In this document: positions 16,290-24,471 of the stretch, piece after piece
Position numbering within the stretch: the stretch's first letter is position 1
Layout of the letters: every line of letters starts with the position of its first letter
Source of the DNA: Priestia iocasae
GTDB lineage: Bacteria; Bacillota; Bacilli; Bacillales; Bacillaceae_H
DNA: 64,000 nt
Assembly (NCBI RefSeq): GCF_016909075.1
Contig: NZ_JAFBFC010000003.1
Location: 62,001-126,000, forward strand
Reading direction: 5' to 3'
Made by a program: the position numbers and the translations under genes
Notes under the pieces: model-generated
Seen by the model: the letters and a program-made list of their open reading frames with translations, nothing else
Told to the model about the DNA's origin: nothing
Databases searched by the model: none

Positions 16290-16592
16290 ATGAAAAAATG
16301 GCTATGGATTGTAGGACTGATTGCCGCTTTTCTACTCTTGCACATTCATCCTCATACTGCATTGCGTACACATGTATTTTTATTAGGGTATCCAAAGGCA
16401 GCGGTAACATCTGGAATTATCGACGATACGTATCATAATGATGTGGACGGTGAGAAGTTTGAAAACATGAATGCTAAAGCTTATACACTCACTGAGCCGC
16501 CAATTGAAAAAGCAACACAGGGTGAGCTACGAAACTATCTTGTGAAAAAAATTGGTTTTATTTACGTAGCAGAGTATTATGGGGAGTTATAA
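16290..16592 (+). CDS. Small secreted or membrane-anchored hypothetical protein
   Basis: The 100-aa protein begins MKKWLWIVGLIAAFLLLHI, a clear signal peptide or N-terminal anchor. A soluble part of about 75 residues without cysteines follows (DDTYHNDVDGEKFENMNAKAYTL). The ATG at 16290 follows GGAGGTGGATGAG. It is monocistronic. There is no lipobox and no recognised domain. Confidence 0.65.
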   Translation: MKKWLWIVGLIAAFLLLHIHPHTALRTHVFLLGYPKAAVTSGIIDDTYHNDVDGEKFENMNAKAYTLTEPPIEKATQGELRNYLVKKIGFIYVAEYYGEL

Positions 16593-16645
16593 GAAGACGC
16601 TCTTTCCACATATGGATTCCTCATGTCTCTGTCCTTTTTCGTTCT

Positions 16646-17419
16646 TCAGCTTCTTACAAAGATCGAATACTCAGTCGGGTTTTCAAATCCTAACTGTTCA
16701 GCAAGTTTAATAGACGCCCTATTTTCGACATCACAATCCCATCTCGGTTGAATGCGATGGTGTTGACAATGCTTAATGAATGCTGTGGCTACAACTGCAG
16801 CAAACCCTTGTCCTCTGAACTTTGCTGCAGTCGCAATATCCATTTCAGCGTAGTCTGTTGATGAAAAAATAGAAATACATTCACTAGCAATCTCACCGTT
16901 ATGGATTAAACAAAACCCAAAACCATTCTTAATATAATTTGATGGAGAACCCCAATATTCATTTATGTATGATTCATTGAATTCTGTGCTTTGGTTGATG
17001 ATTGCTTCATCAATTCTTCCGGTAGGATGGTTATAAATCGTTTTTTCACCTAAGAAAGTAGAAAATGTATGAGGGTTGAATTGAAAGCTATACCGTTTCA
17101 GTTTCCTTACTTCTTTTCCAAACAGCTGCTTTATTGTTTGATTCCATGCGCTTGATGGAGAAAACAGCGTAAATCGCTTGTTTGCTTTCTTTCTATTATG
17201 AAAGATTTCTAGACACGTATGGTGAAGCTCATTATTTTTCGGTTCTCCTGCTACGACAAAAATACCGAATTCTGTTCCAATTAATGCTGCCTCATGTGAA
17301 GAATCCATGTATACTTGACCACGAATGTAGTGCTCTAACACAGAATAAGCAAAGGTTGGATACACTTCACTCCTTCTCTCGTTCAGTAAGTGAGCGGCAT
17401 GTTGATAGTGTTGATTCAT
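16646..17419 (-). CDS. GNAT acetyltransferase (GNAT_acetyltran family)
   Basis: The 257-aa protein has an N-terminal half typical of PF12746-like GNAT proteins (HAAHLLNERRSEVYPTFAYSVLEHYIRGQVYMD). Its C-terminal catalytic half is DIATAAKFRGQGFAAVVATAFIKHC, which holds R-G-x-G-x-A for acetyl-CoA, then CDVENRASIKLAEQLGFENPTEYSIF. AGGAGG lies nine bases before the ATG at 17419. It lies 34 bases upstream of a Nudix gene's far end on the same strand but appears to be a separate unit. The acceptor substrate is unknown. Confidence 0.8.
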   Translation of the reverse strand: MNQHYQHAAHLLNERRSEVYPTFAYSVLEHYIRGQVYMDSSHEAALIGTEFGIFVVAGEPKNNELHHTCLEIFHNRKKANKRFTLFSPSSAWNQTIKQLFGKEVRKLKRYSFQFNPHTFSTFLGEKTIYNHPTGRIDEAIINQSTEFNESYINEYWGSPSNYIKNGFGFCLIHNGEIASECISIFSSTDYAEMDIATAAKFRGQGFAAVVATAFIKHCQHHRIQPRWDCDVENRASIKLAEQLGFENPTEYSIFVRS

Positions 17420-17471
17420 ACCCTCTTGCCTCCTCAATTCGTTTGGTGATGCTTCTTTTTCGTACGACTTT

Positions 17472-17882
17472 TTACTTCTGTAACGTATACATATTTTTTC
17501 GATCTAATAACCCTTGAATTCCATCCTTGTGGTACGGCATTCGTTCATTTGCCGTTTGAATATCTACCCACTCAATCTGTAAAATTTCGTCTGGACGTTG
17601 AATCTCAATCTCTCCATCTATGATTCTCGCTTGGAACGTAAAAAACAACAGATGATGACCACTCTCTGTAAAGAAAGCTTCGTTTACAGAAAGAAGATCT
17701 TCTACTTCAACAGTCAGCCCTGTTTCTTCTTTTGCTTCTCGAACGACAGCTTGTTTTAATGGTTCTCCCTCTTCGACTGCCCCACCAGGAAGTGACCACT
17801 TTCCACTTTCATTTTGAACAACCAGTATTTTTTGATCCACTTCTCGGTAAAGGAATGCATATGCCACATCAACTCTATTCAT
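17472..17882 (-). CDS. Nudix hydrolase
   Basis: The 136-aa protein has a complete Nudix box GGAVEEGEPLKQAVVREAKEETGL (residues about 33-56; G-x5-E-x7-R-E-x2-E-E-x-G-L all present). It should hydrolyse a nucleoside diphosphate derivative linked to another group, using Mg2+. The surrounding fold is standard and the protein is full length. Substrate cannot be predicted from the box alone. It has a GGAGGGAGAA-type ribosome site and stands between the GNAT gene and a terminator. Confidence 0.87.
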   Translation of the reverse strand: MNRVDVAYAFLYREVDQKILVVQNESGKWSLPGGAVEEGEPLKQAVVREAKEETGLTVEVEDLLSVNEAFFTESGHHLLFFTFQARIIDGEIEIQRPDEILQIEWVDIQTANERMPYHKDGIQGLLDRKNMYTLQK

Positions 17883-17937
17883 CTAGTTCTCCCTCCATTT
17901 CCATTTATTTTAACATAAATATCCAAAAACAACTAAA

Positions 17938-17961
17938 AAAAGCCCCGTTATACGGGACTTC
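17938..17961 (-). terminator. Terminator of the ydcZ-type transporter pair
   Basis: On the minus strand, AAGTCCCGT and ACGGGGCTT form a stem followed by TTTTTAG. It lies just after the second transporter gene. Confidence 0.8.
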
Positions 17962-17969
17962 AAAGACAC

Positions 17970-18431
17970 TCATGATGCATTTACATGTGATTGTTTATTG
18001 CTTTTAAAAATAAAATATAACGCCAACAACATAAAAATCATTGCAAGAACACGCTCTGTATCTAAGCTAATTTGTAAACCTCCGAACCAGCCGAAGTGAT
18101 CAATCACCATTCCCGCAACGAGCTGACCGATAATCGTTGCGATATTAGCCGCTGTTACACCGATTTTCGGTACGGCTAAAATGATTAAAATTAAATATGT
18201 GATTCCAAGTAAAGCTGCTGTAAGCTGCCATTTTGGCACTTCAAAAATCATCGTAATGTTTCCTTGACCGAAAAAGACAACTGCGATTGTTAGGAAAACC
18301 ATTCCAGTGAAAAAGGTAAAAAAGACACCTTGAATCGTTCCCACTCGATTACTGAACGCGCCATTTATTGATGATTGTGCACTTAACACAATTCCACCGA
18401 TGATGGCGCCAATTAACATAACCATACTCAT
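17970..18431 (-). CDS. YdcZ/DUF606 DMT-type transporter subunit 2
   Basis: The 153-aa protein has five hydrophobic segments and the family pattern IGAIIGGIVLSAQSSINGAF at the start, then IIGQLVAGMVIDHFGWFGG near residue 110. It belongs to the DUF606 (YdcZ) half-size members of the drug/metabolite transporter superfamily, which usually act as dimers of two five-helix subunits. It begins 11 bases after the partner gene at 18443-18874, which has the same motifs, so the pair probably makes one antiparallel heterodimer like the paired SMR proteins. An ArsR-family repressor is encoded next door. The substrate is unknown. Confidence 0.8.
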   Translation of the reverse strand: MSMVMLIGAIIGGIVLSAQSSINGAFSNRVGTIQGVFFTFFTGMVFLTIAVVFFGQGNITMIFEVPKWQLTAALLGITYLILIILAVPKIGVTAANIATIIGQLVAGMVIDHFGWFGGLQISLDTERVLAMIFMLLALYFIFKSNKQSHVNAS

Positions 18432-18442
18432 TGCTGTTCACC

Positions 18443-18874
18443 TCAAAAAATTAGAATAAGTGCCACTGCCATGGATGCCAGAGCAAGAATGCGATATTTA
18501 TCGACTTTTACTTTTGAGCTTCCTAACCATCCGAAATGCTCAATTAGCATACTGGCCATCATTTGTCCGATAATAACAGAGATCATCGATGCACTCACAC
18601 CTAAGAACGGAATGCTAATCACTAAGATTGTTAAATAAATAATGCCTAAAAATCCACCTGATAATCTCCATTTCGGTGCTTGAAAAACATAAGATAACTT
18701 ATTTCCTTGTCCAACAAATAACATCGCAATCCCCATAACGAATGTTCCCATAATAAAAATGTAGTAACTTGCTTCAAGCTTTCCAATCGTATGACCCAGT
18801 ACCCCTGCAATGGCCCCTTCCATACTTAACGCTACCCCCGCTAGCACTGCTAATACGTATAAAACGACTTTCAT
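18443..18874 (-). CDS. YdcZ/DUF606 DMT-type transporter subunit 1
   Basis: The 143-aa protein has five predicted helices and the family sequence VIIGQMMASMLIEHFGWLG, matching the partner's IIGQLVAGMVIDHFGWFG. Its ATG at 18874 has AAGGTG upstream. It is the first gene of the transporter pair. Two operators of the form ATCKMGAAATMYCGAT lie 30-85 bases upstream, and a third lies before the divergently spaced repressor gene. These predict repression of the pair by that ArsR-family protein. The inducer is unknown, and efflux of a small molecule is the natural inference. Confidence 0.8.
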   Translation of the reverse strand: MKVVLYVLAVLAGVALSMEGAIAGVLGHTIGKLEASYYIFIMGTFVMGIAMLFVGQGNKLSYVFQAPKWRLSGGFLGIIYLTILVISIPFLGVSASMISVIIGQMMASMLIEHFGWLGSSKVKVDKYRILALASMAVALILIF

Positions 18875-18902
18875 GTTGTCACCTTCTTTTGTGTTTTTGC
18901 AT

Positions 18903-18959
18903 ATCTAGAAATCTCGATATATTAAACGATAATCTATTTATATATCGCGAAATATCGAT
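18903..18959 (-). promoter_or_regulatory. Tandem operators in the transporter promoter region
   Basis: Two 16-base sites, ATCTAGAAATCTCGAT (18903-18918) and ATCGCGAAATATCGAT (18944-18959), match a third, ATCGAGAAATACCGAT, inside the neighbouring repressor's promoter (19311-19326, minus strand). The centres of the first two are 41 bases apart, about four helical turns. Confidence 0.75.
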
Positions 18960-18983
18960 ACGTATAGACGAAAGAAAAACTGG

Positions 18984-19298
18984 TTATAGTTCCTCTTTTA
19001 AAGAATCCACCAGTTTTTGAATAACGGCTTCATTTCGGCGATAGTATGTCCACTGACCATGTCTTTCTGATTCTAATAGGCCTGCCTTTTGCATCATCGT
19101 TAAATATTGAGAAATTGTCGACTGCGATAGCCCTGCTTTCTCTTGAATATCTCCGACACATACGCCTCCTTTTTCATTAATGTTTTTTGATAAATGCGCA
19201 CTATCTTTCTCGAAATGTTCTTCAGGATGTTTTAACCACTCTAAAATGTCTAATCGCGTTTGATTTGACAATGCTTTAAAAACGTCTATATTTTTCAT
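18984..19298 (-). CDS. ArsR-family winged-helix repressor
   Basis: The 104-aa protein has the ArsR fold: KALSNQTRLDILEWL, then an insertion with EKGGVCVGDI, the recognition helix LSQSTISQYLTMMQKAGLL and the wing RHGQWTYYRRNE. Only one cysteine (GVCVG) is present, so metal sensing through a Cys cluster is unlikely. The ATG at 19298 has no ribosome site and lies six bases after a TAATAT -10 box, so the mRNA is probably leaderless. The gene ends 24 bases before the operator cluster of the ydcZ-type transporter pair, which it is predicted to control. Confidence 0.85.
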   Translation of the reverse strand: MKNIDVFKALSNQTRLDILEWLKHPEEHFEKDSAHLSKNINEKGGVCVGDIQEKAGLSQSTISQYLTMMQKAGLLESERHGQWTYYRRNEAVIQKLVDSLKEEL

Positions 19299-19304
19299 GA
19301 CTTT

Positions 19305-19333
19305 ATATTAATCGGTATTTCTCGATATGTCAA
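19305..19333 (-). promoter_or_regulatory. Repressor promoter with operator as spacer; leaderless start
   Basis: On the minus strand, TTGACA (19328-19333), a 17-base spacer and TAATAT (19305-19310) are followed by six bases and the ATG. The spacer is the operator ATCGAGAAATACCGAT. Transcription should begin at or next to the A of the start codon. Confidence 0.8.
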
Positions 19334-19447
19334 CGAATGAATATATGTTACCACCTCAACGCTTTTTAACGTCCACTACACACTCAAAAAGAAGAGGATG
19401 AGCCCTTGGATATCTTCGTGAACCTTACCTCTTCAAATGATGTAAAA

Positions 19448-19702
19448 TTAATTGACTTGCTTTGGCAAATGTTGAAGAAAATAGCCTCCAGTTAGTAAAA
19501 AAATGACGTTCAACATAGCAAATACAATGGCCCCATCCTTAAAGATAAGAATTGCTAAGCTCGATAAACTTACCCCAAACATACAGGCAGATGGCATCGC
19601 GCTTTTCCAACCAGTTATCCTTTGCTTTTTGCGCTTTCGATAGACAACGTACATCATCACAATAGTAAACAATATGTATGGAAAGATAATAAATGGTTCC
19701 AT
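19448..19702 (-). CDS. Small multi-pass membrane protein, 84 aa
   Basis: The protein has three hydrophobic stretches: residues 3-20 (FIIFPYILFTIVMMYVVY), about 36-52 and 56-75. They are separated by a basic loop (RKRKKQRITGWKSA). GGAGTGGCGAGAGG precedes the ATG. The gene stands alone. No family was recognised. Confidence 0.6.
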   Translation of the reverse strand: MEPFIIFPYILFTIVMMYVVYRKRKKQRITGWKSAMPSACMFGVSLSSLAILIFKDGAIVFAMLNVIFLLTGGYFLQHLPKQVN

Positions 19703-19786
19703 CCTCTCGCCACTCCTTTTTCATCTTCTTAATCAGTCATACGGGTGAAAAAGGATTTTGTTTCAAATTTTTCGTATTTTCCTTTC

Positions 19787-20203
19787 TTATAGTGCTTCAA
19801 TCACATCCACTTTTTCTTGAATAAAATACGCTAGCTTCTGTGTAAAGTCATCGATCTGACCAATCTCGGCTTGCAAGCCAAACGCCGCTCGCATTCCAAA
19901 AGGTGATTCCAGTTTATTATCCATTACTACTTCAATACCAATAATCCCTCGTCGATCATACATAAAAAGACGAAGCTTTAGATAATGCGTGACTTGTTCG
20001 CGATCTTCGCCAGATATCCAAACAAATTCTTGTCGCTTTACGTTCGCGACATCCTGCATGCCGTTCCTTAATTTCTCTAATTCCTCATTTGTTGTGTAGA
20101 AATCGATACATGCTTGACAAGAGTCACTGCGTACACGCAAGTGAACCTCAAAAAAGTCACGATCCTTCCATCTTTTTTCGATAGACATTCGTGAGTCAGC
20201 CAT
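19787..20203 (-). CDS. Hypothetical protein translationally coupled to TPR protein
   Basis: The ATG at 20203 has AAGGAG eight bases upstream, and the first codons overlap the stop of the TPR gene (20196), a typical coupling arrangement. The 138-aa product is a mixed alpha/beta cytosolic protein with DFFEVHLRVRSDSCQACIDFY near the start and RRGIIGIEVVMDNKLESPFGMRAAFGLQAEIG in the middle. It resembles small immunity-like or DUF proteins of Bacillus, but no family could be named. The longer frame from 20248 lacks a ribosome site. Confidence 0.65.
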   Translation of the reverse strand: MADSRMSIEKRWKDRDFFEVHLRVRSDSCQACIDFYTTNEELEKLRNGMQDVANVKRQEFVWISGEDREQVTHYLKLRLFMYDRRGIIGIEVVMDNKLESPFGMRAAFGLQAEIGQIDDFTQKLAYFIQEKVDVIEAL

Positions 20204-21221
20204 TGCGTTTCTCCTTATATTCTGGGTGTCCATGCACATTGCATCCAAACAAATAGCACGCTCTCTCTACAGCAAGCTCATACGTTACATCAGGTCGCAT
20301 TCCGGCTTTGACTGATGAAACGGCTTGTTGAACGTATTCAATGTCTTTATTCATCTCTTCTATACATTCTTGTCGCTCCTCTTCGGTCCAGTCTTTTTCG
20401 TGCGCAGTTTGATTGATCTCGTTTTGTTTACTTGTGATAGTCGACTGAGCAATACGTTCAACTTCCTCCACTTTGCCGATTTTTAAAAGGCTATAAAAAT
20501 AAGCAGGAAGGTGCTCGACGGAGTAGAAGTGTAAGTCGAGAGTTGCATAGATGGTTAAAAACGATTGATAGTCACCAATCTCATAGTAAAGATCCGCAAT
20601 TTGAGCCTCATCTCCTTGACTTTCTTTTGTGTTAATTGTCATCAGCTCATTAGCAAGTTGTCGGGTTTCGTTTACCTTCCCCCTTTTCAGTAAACAGAAG
20701 CCGTAACCAATACGCGAATAAAGCCTCGGGTATCCATCACTTCCGTAAGAACCTGCTTGATTGTACATCGTAATCGCTTCATCTAACATACCCAATTGCT
20801 CACAACAAAGTGCCAAATTACTTGTGTTTTCAAAGGTTGCTTTCAGGTTTACTGCTTGTTCTAGAACTCTTTTCGCTTGTTCGTACTTCTCTTGATGTGC
20901 ATAGATTTCCCCTAGTAAGCTGTATGGAAAGTGCGACTGAGGATTCATCGTGATGACTTCTTCTAACAGCAGAATGGGCTTTTCTTCTTCATAATGCCAC
21001 TCTCCATCGAGCCATTCACCTTCATGATGAATAAAATACGCCAAGTTTGTGAGTGATTGAACCGTTCGTTCGAGCTTAACCGCTTGTTGAAACTGATGAA
21101 ATGCTTTTTCGTATTCGTTGTTTTCCATTAATGCAAGAGCAAGCGTATTACGAAGGCGGGCATCTCTTGGCTTTTGTATGACTTCTTTTTCTACCTGTTT
21201 CACTTTCTTTTCTATGTTCAT
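20196..21221 (-). CDS. Tetratricopeptide repeat protein
   Basis: The 341-aa protein consists of several TPR units, seen as RNTLALALMENNEYEKAFHQF, YSLLGEIYAHQEKYEQAKRVLEQA and NLALCCEQLGMLDEAITMYNQA (residues about 25-165). A more divergent helical half follows. It contains no enzyme motif and should act in protein-protein interaction. AAGGAG precedes the ATG at 21221. The small hypothetical gene overlapping its end is probably its partner. Confidence 0.8.
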   Translation of the reverse strand: MNIEKKVKQVEKEVIQKPRDARLRNTLALALMENNEYEKAFHQFQQAVKLERTVQSLTNLAYFIHHEGEWLDGEWHYEEEKPILLLEEVITMNPQSHFPYSLLGEIYAHQEKYEQAKRVLEQAVNLKATFENTSNLALCCEQLGMLDEAITMYNQAGSYGSDGYPRLYSRIGYGFCLLKRGKVNETRQLANELMTINTKESQGDEAQIADLYYEIGDYQSFLTIYATLDLHFYSVEHLPAYFYSLLKIGKVEEVERIAQSTITSKQNEINQTAHEKDWTEEERQECIEEMNKDIEYVQQAVSSVKAGMRPDVTYELAVERACYLFGCNVHGHPEYKEKRNG

Positions 21222-21270
21222 CTATTCTTACTCCTTATGTAGGATAAACATGTTCTTAATCGTGTAAAAA

Positions 21271-21309
21271 AAGAGGATACATCATCAACAATCGACACTG
21301 TATCCTCTC
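21271..21309 (-). terminator. Terminator of the STAS-protein gene
   Basis: AGAGGATACA and TGTATCCTCT form a 10-bp stem on the minus strand followed by TTTTTTT. It lies just after the stressosome-type gene. Confidence 0.88.
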
Positions 21310-21315
21310 CTACAT

Positions 21316-22155
21316 TTATTTTCCTTCTTTTAAAGCGATTGCTTGTGCAAGCGTAGCTGTTGTTTGAATTTCACCAAATGACAAGCCTAATTGAACAGCT
21401 GTTTGTGCAATTTCAGAACGAATGCCTGATAACGTAACCGTCACACCGACTAGCTTTAACGCATCAATAAGCTGAAAAATTTGGTGAGCAACCATCGTAT
21501 CGATAATGATGACACCGGATAAGTCAATAAAAAGATGCGTAATTCGTTTTTTAACACACTGCATGAGCGTATATTCTAAAATAAACTTTGCACGTGTTGT
21601 ATCAATGTCGCCTACAAGTGGAAGTAGTCCGTTTTGTTCATTTAACAAAATGACGGGTGAACTTAATTCATTGATCATTTCTTGTTGTGCTTGAAGCTTT
21701 AATTGTAAATGATCATGATATTCTTCGGTAAACCACGTCATCACTTCACTAAAGGTTTTTGTCACAATTCGTGTCCATGACTGAATGACTTCCTTTGAAT
21801 ACTCTTCACGATGAAGATTAACAAACTCTTGAATTAAGTCTAAGTATTGCTCCTGTGTTCGGAAAAACTCTTTTAAAATAAAGTGAATGGGTGTACCTAA
21901 ATGCTCATCGTCTTTGGCAATCTCAACGACCCATTCCCCAAATTCCTTTTGAAATTGAATATTCTCTTGTTGAAATACTTTACAAAAACGCTTATGAAAC
22001 TCGTGATTTTGTTGCTTAAGTGTTTGAATGACGTCTGGGTCTGTTGATGCATAGACACCCGTTGACTGACTTTTGTCTAGTGATTGATACCACTGTTCCG
22101 TTAACTGCCACGTTTTATCTAACATATACTCATACAACTTCTTATCCTTATGCAT
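21316..22155 (-). CDS. RsbR-type stressosome STAS protein
   Basis: The 279-aa protein has an N-terminal helical sensor domain (residues 1-150; LTEQWYQSL through TWFTEEYHDHL). It then has a linker with QQEMINELSSPVI and a C-terminal STAS domain (about 165-279) with LPLVGDIDTTRAKF and LFIDLSGVIIIDTMVAHQIF. The Thr residues in these two segments correspond to the sites phosphorylated by RsbT in RsbR paralogs. The protein is expected to join the stressosome that controls sigma-B. TTGACA-N17-AGAATA upstream may be its promoter. It is a single gene with its own terminator. Confidence 0.85.
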   Translation of the reverse strand: MHKDKKLYEYMLDKTWQLTEQWYQSLDKSQSTGVYASTDPDVIQTLKQQNHEFHKRFCKVFQQENIQFQKEFGEWVVEIAKDDEHLGTPIHFILKEFFRTQEQYLDLIQEFVNLHREEYSKEVIQSWTRIVTKTFSEVMTWFTEEYHDHLQLKLQAQQEMINELSSPVILLNEQNGLLPLVGDIDTTRAKFILEYTLMQCVKKRITHLFIDLSGVIIIDTMVAHQIFQLIDALKLVGVTVTLSGIRSEIAQTAVQLGLSFGEIQTTATLAQAIALKEGK

Positions 22156-22256
22156 AAAGCCCCCTGATAATCTATTAAATATATGATTCTTCTTTTTATT
22201 CTAAAGCGTTTTTACATGATGTCAATAATAGAAGCTTTGCTCTCCCTGCCTCTTTT

Positions 22257-22529
22257 TTAAAAGGATGAAGTCGTCACTTCTTTACTCTTAATCTCCAGCC
22301 TCTTTATTCGGTACTGCAAGGTTTGTCTACTCACCCCTAGCAATTTCGCAGCCTGTGAGACTTTTCCGTTGCTTTGCTTAAGCGCTTGCTCGATACACTG
22401 TTTTTCATGAGCCTCCATCTGATTCTTTAATGGAACAATTGGCTTTTTGCTTTCATGTTGCTGTGTGTCTATTTTCGGAGGAGCCATTATACGGTCTGAT
22501 TTTTTCCACTTGTTTTGATGGTATTTCAA
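22257..22529 (-). pseudogene. C-terminal remnant of a RocR-type sigma-54 activator
   Basis: The 90-aa frame carries MEAHEKQCIEQALKQSNG, then KVSQAAKLLGVSRQTLQYRIKRL, the Fis-type helix-turn-helix of RocR-like sigma-54-dependent activators. The PAS and AAA+ domains that should precede it are absent. The frame opens inside the degenerate last repeat of CRISPR array 1 (22523-22548). The CRISPR locus therefore abuts or replaced the first three-quarters of the gene. A 77-aa peptide from the internal ATG at 22487 could still be made, but no clear RBS was seen. Confidence 0.75.
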
Positions 22530-24001
22530 TACTCACATAGAGTGAGACGTTTTTTCTTGTAGCACACGAAACAGCTTTGCTTATTGCAATTCATGCACTC
22601 ATATAGAGTGCGACGAAGAAGAAAAAATGATTACTCAGTTAGGTATGAATTTCAATCCACGCGCTCATATAGAGTGCGACGACGAAGCCGGTCGGTGGTT
22701 TAACTCGAAAAAATGATTTCAATCCACGCACTCATGTAGAGTGCGACGAACACTTAATAGATTTTTATGGATGGGACAAAAAATTTCAATCCACGCACTC
22801 ATGTAGAGTGCGACGTATACAGCAAGCTTTGCTAATACAAATCAAACTATTTCAATCCACGCACTCATGTAGAGTGCGACATGGTAAAAGCAAAACGTTT
22901 GTTAACAGCTACAATTTCAATCCACGCACTCATGTAGAGTGCGACACAAAGGGTGTTGGACCGTATACCAGAGCAAATATTTCAATCCACGCACTCATGT
23001 AGAGTGCGACATAAAACATAACCGTTCTTTTCTGCAATCCCTTATTTCAATCCACGCACTCATGTAGAGTGCGACGATCGCAAGACAGCAATCTTAAACG
23101 TTAGTAAACATTTCAATCCACGCACTCATGTAGAGTGCGACAAGGATTCGTGTCATGTACTGCAAGGGCTACAAATATTTCAATCCACGCACTCATGTAG
23201 AGTGCGACAATTTACTTGGTCGATAAAGTACTTAAATATAAAAATTTCAATCCACGCACTCATGTAGAGTGCGACCAAGACTGTCACAACAAGGAACACC
23301 ACGAGCGATTTCAATCCACGCACTCATGTAGAGTGCGACTAGATGATATAGTATAGTATATATTAGAAATGAGCATTTCAATCCACGCACTCATGTAGAG
23401 TGCGACAACGAAATCACAGAGCTATATTTAACTGTTATCAATATTTCAATCCACGCACTCATGTAGAGTGCGACTATGAAAAGAAAGGACATAAGTTTGT
23501 TGTTATAATTTCAATCCACGCACTCATGTAGAGTGCGACTTGGTAGGCGTTTACCAGGCGTTTTAGGGTGTGATTTCAATCCACGCACTCATGTAGAGTG
23601 CGACAATGACTCTTTTGAAGAGATTCAGCAAATGAGAATTTCAATCCACGCACTCATGTAGAGTGCGACAAAGTCGCCTTTTAAAACCACTCTTTTTGCA
23701 TTTATTTCAATCCACGCACTCATGTAGAGTGCGACCTGTCTAAAACAAATAGTCAATCTCAAAAGTTAATTTCAATCCACGCACTCATGTAGAGTGCGAC
23801 TCAATTAACAATAAAAGTTGAAGAAAGTCATTGCTTATTTCAATCCACGCACTCATGTAGAGTGCGACGTTCAACCTACATTGATAATGACTTTGACTCT
23901 ATCATTTCAATCCACGCACTCATGTAGAGTGCGACGCAGAGCAAGACGATACGCTTACGTGGTGTATTCATTTCAATCCACGCACTCATGTAGAGTGCGA
24001 C
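22523..24001 (-). CRISPR. CRISPR array 1 (type I-C), 22 repeats plus a truncated one
   Basis: The 32-base repeat, read on the minus strand, starts GTCGCACTCTACATGAGTGC and ends GTGGATTGAAAT. Twenty near-identical copies run from 22716 to 24001 with period 64-68, giving spacers of 32-36 bases. Distal copies decay. The copy at 22649-22680 has CGCGCTCATAT changes, the one at 22583-22614 reads ATTGCAATTCATG on the plus strand, and 22523-22548 lacks six bases. Decay at this end and the leader at 24002-24171 place the leader-proximal, newest spacers near 24000. Transcription is minus, away from cas2. No spacer could be matched to a phage without a search. Confidence 0.98.
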
Positions 24002-24171
24002 AGCGATTTTTAGTTAAAAATGGTTCTAATAACATATTTCTAACTCAACTATTCGCCATTTTCTTTACCAAAGCAAAGAACAGTGTGTTTAAACTTAAAT
24101 ATTTCTACAACATCCAACAATATTTGAGGTGCGAATGCTCCTACGAAATCATGTTCACTTCACATTCGCAC
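24002..24171 (-). promoter_or_regulatory. Leader of CRISPR array 1
   Basis: This AT-rich stretch lies between cas2 and the first repeat. It is clearly homologous to the leader of array 2 (31411-31590), with the same AAAAATCGCT boundary next to the repeat, a shared CTTTAC-AAA-AAAGAACAG block, and an inverted repeat GTGCGAATG / CATTCGCAC (24129-24137 / 24163-24171). The distal arm overlaps the cas2 stop codon. Confidence 0.85.
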
Positions 24172-24461
24172 TAAAAAATTAATGGTGCCTCTACATCAAT
24201 TGATTCTTTTGTTCCAATATGATTAACTTTGTTTTTATAGTTGTTACCTAACTGATAGAATCTAAGACTATCTGTACTCTCATCAATAATACTTCTTAAT
24301 TCAAGCTTTAAAGAGGTGAATTGTGTAGCATCTACTATGCATTCAAAAACCGAGTTTTGCACTCGTTGACCGTAATTTTGACATACTTTGGCTACTTTAC
24401 GTAACCTTTTTTGTCCTCCGCTACTTGTTGTGTTTACATCATATGTGATCAATACTAGCAA
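24171..24461 (-). CDS. cas2: Cas2 adaptation endonuclease
   Basis: The TTG at 24461 gives a 96-aa protein, MLVLITYDVNTTSSGGQKRL, the normal start and length of type I-C Cas2; the 124-aa frame from 24545 overlaps cas1 and is rejected. The conserved aspartate of ITYDV and the ferredoxin-like fold (NYGQRVQNSVFECIVD) are present. Cas2 bridges two Cas1 dimers in the spacer integration complex. It is the last cas gene, 10 bases after cas1, and its stop codon lies in the leader hairpin. Confidence 0.95.
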   Translation of the reverse strand: MLVLITYDVNTTSSGGQKRLRKVAKVCQNYGQRVQNSVFECIVDATQFTSLKLELRSIIDESTDSLRFYQLGNNYKNKVNHIGTKESIDVEAPLIF

Positions 24462-24471
24462 CTCTTCACAC

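Noticed and set aside
22808-24174. Plus-strand frames across CRISPR array 1 with repeated NPRTHVECD
   Set aside because: They are translations of the repeat unit, not genes.
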